DNA from: Orobanche coerulescens
Taxonomy: Eukaryota; Streptophyta; Magnoliopsida; Lamiales; Orobanchaceae
NCBI GenBank assembly: GCA_033398695.1
Contig: CM065801.1
Span: forward strand, 53,330,358-53,394,357
Direction: 5' to 3'
DNA length: 64,000 nt
Shown: positions 57,189 to 64,000 of the stretch, in pieces
Position numbering within the stretch: position 1 is the stretch's first letter
Layout of the letters: each line of letters begins with the position of its first letter
The notes under the pieces: generated by a model
The model's input: only the letters and a program-made list of their open reading frames with translations
What the model was told of the DNA's origin: nothing
The model's database searches: none
Made by a program: the position numbers and the translations under genes

Positions 57189-57633
57189 TATGTCAATTCA
57201 GACATGTCTGAAGATATTGATCTTCATAAATCTGTAAATCAGCTTTTCAAAGACTTTGAAACATTAAAAATATGCACACTTGACTGTGACAGTCGAAAAT
57301 GGGCATTTGATACTTGGACCGAGGGAGTGTAATTTATGAAAAGACAAATCACAATAAAAAATAAAATCACTAATCCTCCTCACAGCTTGAAAAAAAATAT
57401 CAACACAAAAAATAGATTTGGGGCTTGGATCGGGATATTGTGATTGAATGTACAGTATTTTTAATAAAAAATTCTGCATTTTTAATAAATATATTTTATA
57501 CGATATCGATTTTTAATGTACAGTATTTTTAATAAAATATTTTATACATTTTTATAAGTATATTTTATAATTTTTTATTAATATATTTTAAGTAAAAACT
57601 ATCTAAAATTAATAATATATCATACGTAATAAA
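57189..57633. other. AT-rich interval, no gene
   Basis: Coding similarity to a Copia gag-pol spacer fades by about 57320. After that the sequence is AT-rich, with a duplicated string AATGTACAGTATTTTTAATA (57446 and 57517). Confidence 0.45.
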
Positions 57634-60134
57634 TCTATAATATATAATAGCGTTTCGGATCTCAAGTACCACATTAACTCTCTCTTCTATGTGGCATTCT
57701 TTTACTTTTGGATTCTTATTTATCTAAAATATTGGATCTCATATCAATTTAAAATGATACTTAAACGCTGAATAACCTAAATAAATAGAATTTAATGTCT
57801 TGAACCCCACATCGATTAAAAATAGAACTCCACTAATGGAGAACCTAAATAAACACTTAGAATTCAATGTGTACTTTCAACCCGATAGTTATATCACACA
57901 CAAGCTTAAGAATTTTAGTTTATTGTGTTAATTTGGTCAATTAATAAGTTGGACAAATAAATAGTTTAATTTTTTAGTGAAGATTTAATTTGGTCAATTA
58001 CTAAATTTACATTACTTCTATTTATCTAAAATTTGAATCTCACATCTGTTTTATATAGTATTTTTATTTAATTAAAATTTTTAATTTGGTCAGTATTAAT
58101 AATATCAATTACTAAGTAAACCTAATTAATTGGAGAATCTAAGTTGACCAATTATCGAACTTGTATTAATCGTATTTATTTAAATTTTGAATACCAAATC
58201 GATCTTATATTAGATTATATAGATTTTATAAGTTTTAATAAATTTGGTAATTAGTATAATCAATGTGTAATTTACCATCATGTTTCTAAGCAAATTAATT
58301 TGACCAATTATCGAGTTGGCCAAATAAATAGTATTTTTTTATTTGAAAATATAATTTGGCCAATCATTAAGTTGGCCAACTAAATATATTTATCAAAAAA
58401 ATTAATTTGGCTAATTTATTGACCTTAATTTAGTTGTCCAATTTAGCAAGTATAACAATTTGAGCGAATTTGAAATTTTTTGACGTCGGACGTAATAATC
58501 AATTATTATAACAACTTATATTTGATTATTTAGATTTTATATGTCTTAATAGATTTGGATAATTAGTGCATACAACTATATAGATTGACGAGGAGAACAT
58601 GTACTAAAATTATCTTTAATCGAGTTTGAGACGGGTATAAGTATATAATATTTAAATAGGTTTTTGATAGTTGAACCCTAGCTCTATTATTTCAGGTATC
58701 AGTATATGAGTGTGGGATGAAAACGGGTAATAAATACATATTTAAATCAAATTTCGGACGAGTATGGTTATATAAATTATAAACGGGTTCGAATGGGTGA
58801 ATCATTGCCTCATCTTTTTTGGTTTATCATTTTGTTCTGCCTCGATGAGGAACTCCAAGTGGCTGAACCTAACTTATAAGTATAACTAAGTAGTTTTTTG
58901 CATTAATAGATTTGATTAAAAAAATATAATTTTATTATATATATATAAATATATAATATTGTTACGCATCAGGAGCACCACATTAACTCTCCCATACGCG
59001 GTATTTTTATATTTATTAGATTCTTATTTATTTAAATCTTATATCCAATCTTAATTTTCAATAACACTCAAATGATTGAATAACTAAATAAATATTCAAA
59101 AAAAAATGTGTATTTTACCATCCAATAATTATTTTAAATCATTGTTTTAATTTGGTCATCAATTGAGTTGGCCAAATGAAATGATTTATTCTTATTAGAA
59201 AATTTAATTTGGCAAATTATTAAGTAAATCTCAATGGCCTGAATACGTAAGTATTTTTTAATATCTAATTTATATATGCATATATATTTTTTTATTTTTT
59301 TTTAATAAATTCGATTCTCTTCACTTCTAAATAAATATATATAGTATCTAACAGCAATACGAATTCGGAGTACCACATTTACTTTCTCTCCTACATGATT
59401 TTTTTATTTTTTTTCTCCTTATCTATCTATATATATAATAGCGTTTCGGATCTGAAGTACCACATTAACTCTCTCTTCTCTGTGGCATTCTCTTAATTTC
59501 GGATTCTTATTTATCTAAAATTTTGAATCCTACATCAAAGTATAGATGTATAAATTGTAAAGAGTTTTTGAAGATTGTATAATTCCAAACTTATACTAGG
59601 AATTTAATTTTAAACTTTTACTATTTATAATATTTATTCTTAACCTTTACTTTACAATAGTTGAGTTTTCATTGAGATGAGTTAACTAATTACTATAACT
59701 TATGTTTAGTTATTTAAATTGTATAAATTTAAATATGTTTAGTAATTAGTGGACATTATATAGACGTCTGGGTTTAAAATGGTAATAAAGTTATCTTTTA
59801 ATCAAGTTTGTGACGAATACATGTATACAGATTTTAAACGGGTCTGGGTGGCTAAACCACACTCTCATTATTTCATGAGTTACTATACGAGTTTTTAACT
59901 CGAATAAGTAATAAAATTATCTTCAATCGGGTTTAGGATGAGTACAAGTAGATTATTCTAATTGAGTTCAAGTGGTTGAATCTTATCTCCATCATTTTTG
60001 TTTATTGATGTGTTTTGCTGCGGTGCAATTCCAAGTGATTGAACTCTGACAAAATATTAAATTATTTTAAATTTTTACTTATAAATTATAATATAAAATG
60101 ATTACCTGTCGAATTTCGACAGGCTATACACTAG
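57634..60134 (+). mobile_element. Helitron-derived region, non-autonomous
   Basis: The 3' end is diagnostic: the hairpin CCTGTCGAATTTCGACAGG (60105-60123), seven bases, then CTAG (60131-60134) followed by T. 5' ends of the type TCTATATATATAATAGCG occur at 57634 and 59426, each preceded by A. Two further decayed copies start near 58935 and 59340. No terminal inverted repeats or target duplication are expected for Helitrons. There is no Rep-helicase coding, so transposition would need help in trans. Confidence 0.75.
59426..60134 (+). mobile_element. 709-bp complete non-autonomous Helitron
   Basis: It starts TCTATATATATAATAGCGTT after A and ends CTAG before T, with the 3' hairpin. Its interior (CACATTAACTCTCTCTTCTC, then 'aaacgggt' and 'ggttgaa') is repeated in the longer upstream copy, so this is the innermost full unit. 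Confidence 0.72.
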
Positions 60135-61130
60135 TTTAGATAATAATTAAATAAAAGGGGATTTTTTTTTTTTTTTTTTGTAAAATATGCTAGATTTGTC
60201 GAAAGGAGGGATTAGGGGTGGCGGCCCGGAGGAGGGCCCATCATGAATTGGGACTCCGATGTACTTTTTCACCATTTGATGCGACAGTCGATATTACTAT
60301 TAATTATTTGGGCTATGCTAATCCTCCTCTTTTGCTAATTCCCCCTCTTTTGTTAATCCCCCTCTCTCTTGGACAAAAAAGACCAAAATGTCCTTTTTGT
60401 CCCTCCCACTTTTTTAAAACACACACACACACACATATATATATATAATACTTTAAATTTTTTTCAATTTTTTACTGATATTTTTTCGATAATTTTTTTA
60501 CTAATTTATAAATAAATTTCTATACAATATATTTATATTTAAAAAAATATTTAGAAAATATGTTCGAACAGATCTAGATTCAACCGATCTAAGAATTTCA
60601 ATAAAATTTAGAGAAAACTTCAATTCATTGAACGTCTGAAATAATGGCCTTACACGCATATATATATACCCTATGGAGGCTAGAGTTAAAATCACGGCAA
60701 TTAATAACAACCACACAAACTTTTAGAAAATTACAATTAAGTCCCTAAAAACAGGAAAAAAGCAAAATCGAAGGCCTAAACGTCGTTTTTTGGCCAAAAA
60801 GCGACGGACCTCGACTCTTATTCAGTGGGTCGATTCCGATAAAAAAAGGTCGAGTTTATCCCAAAATTCACCAACAAACATTTTCCATATATTTCAAAAA
60901 CAACTATTTTCCAAATAACAAATTGCAATATCCTCCACTACATCAATAGTCATCTATACAAATAATATATATTAATATTCAGATTATATATTATTATCTT
61001 GATATATATTATTATTATTATTAGCTACCAATTGAGTTGTCATTTCAAAGTTTTTAACCAAAATAGTTCCCTAATCTATACTACCTATTGAATTGTCATG
61101 TCAATTATTTTTATTATTTTGTAATCTTGT
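60135..61130. other. Gene-free interval with simple repeats
   Basis: A T-run occurs at 60160-60180, and (CA)n then (TA)n at about 60420-60448. An open frame at 60218-60448 is low-complexity and unsupported. 60770-60865 has moderate complexity and no ORF. Nothing else could be assigned. Confidence 0.5.
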
Positions 61131-61133
61131 TTG

Positions 61134-61361
61134 GCTATAAATAGGGAGTGAAGAAGAAATATAACTCATCATCTCTCTATATTTTCTTCTTAAATTTCTC
61201 ATGTAATATCACTTATTTGTTCAAATTTCTGAAACACTATTCTATTTATAATAAATGGAAGAATATAATTCAGCAACTAATGGGAATATGTCGTGTGAAT
61301 TTATCACTGATCAGGTACGACTTCGTGTAAATATCTTTTTTTTGTGTTTCGTCATTTTTTT

Positions 61362-61420
<59 letters not shown>

Positions 61421-61555
61421 CTCTTTTTTCGTATAAATATATTTTTCTGGTTTGCTCTTTTTATTTAATTAGTTTAATATATATTGCTCATTTAATCAGT
61501 TTTACTCTTTTTATTTTTTTACAGATTTTTGAAAGTAGAGATGCGATGTTAGATT
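61134..61555 (+). pseudogene. 5' end of a putative FAR1/MULE-like gene, cut by an LTR insertion
   Basis: CTATAAATAGG (61135) is a good TATA box. A 110-bp leader leads to ATG at 61255, encoding MEEYNSATNGNMSCEFITDQ, followed by GT at 61315. The intron contains a long (AT)n tract and ends TTTTTACAG at 61524. Exon 2 starts IFESRDAMLD and is interrupted at 61556 by an LTR. The 'F-xSR-x-x-hhD/W' opening resembles the start of FAR1/MULE-transposase-related plant proteins, but only about 30 residues are visible, so the name is tentative. Confidence 0.45.
61360..61420. repeat. (TA)n microsatellite
   Basis: About 28 TA units in the putative intron. Length is likely polymorphic. Confidence 0.95.
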
Positions 61556-62084
61556 TGTAATATCCGCAATTTCGAATTTCGGTAATTTTCTTTTTTCGGC
61601 GGAAGTCCGTTTTGATGACTCGCTCGTGACCGTTTCGTCATTCCGAGAATGATTAATTCTGCACTTTTTGTCATTCGAGTTCGTTTCGGTATCGTTTTGT
61701 TGAGTTCCGAGCTTTTTAGCGACTTTTCCGCACTTGAGCTCGATTCTTGCGAATCTCGTCCGAAACTATTGTTTAGAGTTTCTCGTAAGTTCATTTAATG
61801 TTATTATTCATGTTGCGAGCGTTGGTTCGGTGTTTCGATCATGTATCGTGTATTTCGGACATTTTGGGCCATTTTTGTAATTTCCCAAAGTTTGGGGTAA
61901 TTACTTCCGTTGTCGAATTCCGACACTTCGGGTGGTCGGAATCGTGTGTTCTCTTAGCGTTTGGATTCGTCTTTGCGAGTACTTCGTAACCGTATCTCCG
62001 ATTTTTACTCAGGTTCGGGTTTCGGGGTCGTCCGGGCCGTCGGAGTCGCCACGGCCGAGTCACGGCCGGAGGCTGGCTTTGGCG

Positions 62085-62296
62085 AGTTCTGGCCGTAAGG
62101 TGCGATTCTGGCCGTAATGTGTGCGATTACGGCCGTAAGGCGTGGTCGGGTATGGCCGTATGGCGCTGGCGGCTTCTGACGAAGGCCGATTCTGGCCGTA
62201 ATGTGTGCGATTACGGCCGTAAGTGTCCTGGCAGTCTTTGGCGATTTTTGACAAATGCCGGTTACGGCCATAAGGCCTGCCGAGTACGGCTGTAAG
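62085..62296 (+). promoter_or_regulatory. LTR U3 array of TTACGGCCGTAA palindromes
   Basis: GGCC centres are at 62091, 62110, 62131 and 62154, then at 62194 and 62215, then at 62265. Spacing is 19-23 bp. Perfect (TTACGGCCGTAA) and half-changed (CTGGCCGTAA, TATGGCCGTA) forms alternate. The role is inferred from resemblance to the arrays of other LTRs. Confidence 0.7.
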
Positions 62297-62548
62297 TGTA
62301 CTATCCGCAATTTCGAATTTCGGTAATTTTCTTTTTTTGGTGTATTTCTCGATTGTAGTGACTCTCGTATACCTTTCAGTGTGTCCTTCCTGTCAACTGT
62401 TGAACTGTATTTTCGTTATTGATGTGCGGAACCGCCGTTTCGGGGTTGCCGCGGATCCATTTCGTGTTATTGGTCCCCAAATATTGATTCCTATCGTTTT
62501 ATTCTCTTTCCGGATCATTTTTATCATTTTGGGACCCAAAAGGGGTGT

Positions 62549-62830
62549 GGGCCGCGGCACAAGGTGCGTGCGCCGCGGCACACAAATTTCTCCAAATGTT
62601 GGTCGAGCGATGCATGCGTGTGCCGCGGCACACCTATCCGTGCCGCGGCACGGTGCCGAGGCAGTGCCGCGGCACACTGTCCGTGCCGCGGCACACTCGT
62701 GTGTCTTCTGCGACCAAAACCCGATGCCGTGTGCCGCGGCACACGCGCGGTATCTTGCGCGGCACAACGCCAAAACCTGGGAGTAGATTTTCGGTCTGTG
62801 CCGCGGCACACTTGTGCTGTGCCGCGGCAC
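62549..62830 (+). promoter_or_regulatory. LTR U3 array of GTGCCGCGGCAC palindromes
   Basis: CCGCGG centres start at 62552, 62573; 62623, 62643, 62667, 62686; 62734, (62757 damaged); 62801, 62822. Spacing is 19-24 bp inside groups and 44-50 bp between groups. Long open frames on both strands here come from the repeats, not from a gene. No canonical TATA follows. The nearest AT-rich string is TTTATTAG at 62858. Confidence 0.75.
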
Positions 62831-64000
62831 ACGAAGCGGTAATTGCGCAGACTCGTCTTTATTAGACGAGATCGGTCGTCTCCTTCCCCATTTTTCCACT
62901 GCATCGCGAGAGAAAGGATATAGAGGGGGAGAGTTCTTCATCCGGGGGTCGATTTTCATCATTCCTTTTCGGTTGTGAAGCCTGGGAAATCAATCTAACG
63001 CGTGTTCTACGGATCTTGGTACTTGAATCTCCTAAGGTAATATTCTAAAACTTTATTTTCGATTTAATTGGGGGTTTTGGGATTTTCTTCCGATCCGTTT
63101 CGTTTTGTTGGTGGATTCATGGTATATACGATTAATATTGTTAGTATCTTTAGTTTTCCTACGGATTCATGGATATTTTGTGGATTTTTGCGGAATCGAG
63201 AGGGTTTGGTGGTGGTCCGCCCTCGTTGTTTTCGGTATGAATATACATGAATCGTAGGCGGGTTTCCGGGTGTATTCCATTTCCATAATCGTTTAGAAGT
63301 GGTTGTGATTGTGCTATTCGAATCGTTAGGTTCATTTTCGTCGGTTCCTCGCGGTCGTGCTTGATTCTTCCGTTCCGTTCGTTGTCGTATTCCTTTTCGT
63401 TAGCATCGGGCGTTCCGAAGCTTCCCGGTTGAGCCGTATCCGTTCGTGGTTCCATGCTCGTGGTATCGAGGCAAGTACCTTGCCCATACTTTTCTTATTT
63501 TGTGGATATGATGATCGGTGATCGTATTAGTGTGTTTGTTTGGTTGTTTGAAACGAAGTTTCAAAAGATTTCGGTTTGGCCTCGTTAAAGGCTTTCTTTC
63601 AAATGCGTGTGTGTTTTGTGAACGGTGTGTTTTGGGAATTTATTATGATTTGATTATTTTGAACGTTGAAGGATTTTATGATGATACTCCTATTGTTTAA
63701 GTTATGGAATCGTGTATTCCGTATTTAATCTTGTTATGGTATTTTGAAGAGTTTGATAATGGTGTCGAGTTAATGGCCATCTCTAGTGAGTATTCTTAAT
63801 GAACTTACATTCTTAGCATATTAGTATTGCATGAGTAACGTGTGTGTGTGTATGCTCACTATGGGTTAGATCCGACGGGGTCTCGGTAGGGGTCCACGGA
63901 GGTGTGGATCGACGAGCTTTGCTTTTAACCACTACGGGTTAGATCCGACGGGTCTCGGTAGGGGTCCACGGAGGTGTGGATCGACGGTTAATTGTGGTGA

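Larger units (their letters stand above)
61556..64000 (+). repeat. LTR of a Ty3-type retrotransposon, continues past the window
   Basis: It starts TGTAATATCCGCAATTTCG and aligns with 2117 onward over its first 250 bp and again at 63470-63620 (with 3200-3350). 63160-63340 aligns with 710-900 of the partial LTR at the window start. U3 carries two palindrome arrays instead of TAGCGYRCGCTA. Two 73-bp units (GGGTTAGATCCGACGGG at 63863 and 63936) stand where other LTRs have tandem repeats. The end is not in the window. Confidence 0.88.

Noticed and set aside
62393..62962. Long overlapping ORFs on both strands with CAAAH/CRGT repeats
   Set aside because: They are produced by the GTGCCGCGGCAC palindromes, which read open in all frames.

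Overview
This 64 kb window is plant nuclear DNA, almost certainly angiosperm and probably eudicot. It consists nearly entirely of nested transposable elements. The diagnostic families are Ty3-type chromovirus LTR retrotransposons primed by initiator-Met tRNA, an LTR element primed by Asp tRNA, a CACTA DNA transposon, a tRNA-derived SINE, Helitrons with hairpin+CTAG 3' ends and MITE-like elements. No complete host gene is present. Host-like coding signal is limited to exon-like pieces inside the CACTA element (about 32.77-33.51 kb) and a short first exon, perhaps of a FAR1/MULE-like gene, at 61.2-61.55 kb. All retroelement pol reading frames are broken.

Layout. (1) 1-1806: end of an LTR. (2) 2117-4884: a 5' LTR, then its PBS and a decayed internal region with one zinc knuckle, reaching about 7.1 kb. 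(3) 7.2-12.19 kb: AT-rich DNA with a hAT-like terminus, a 1.4 kb TIR element bounded by TTAA, and a minisatellite. (4) 12191-44194: a CACTA element with 3-bp ATG target duplications. It is filled with a SINE (16-bp duplication) that is itself split by chromovirus LTR-RT1 (12752-21971, GCAGC duplication), an Asp-tRNA-primed minus-strand element (24631-31977), and minus-strand chromovirus LTR-RT2 (33986-42876, CTAGA duplication). The minisatellite resumes exactly where the CACTA element ends. (5) 44.2-57.2 kb: older degraded LTR-type DNA split by chromovirus LTR-RT3 (45722-55226, ATTTA duplication), then a decayed Copia-type gag remnant. (6) 57634-60134: Helitron-derived DNA. (7) 61.13-61.555 kb: promoter and first exons of a putative gene, broken by a further LTR starting at 61556 that runs off the window.

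The most striking signal is not a gene. The U3 promoter regions of these LTRs carry CpG-rich 12-bp palindromes (TAGCGYRCGCTA) in groups of four at about 23-bp spacing, with the last copy 22-24 bp upstream of the TATA box. The downstream part of a related LTR is kept while the palindrome changes to GTGCCGCGGCAC or TTACGGCCGTAA. A second systematic signal is loss or change of the middle base of CAG/CTG (CHG methylation-context) triplets in some element copies, including inside primer binding sites. That points either to base-calling errors at methylated CHG sites or to an unusual mutational process, and it must be settled before the frameshifts here are read as biological.
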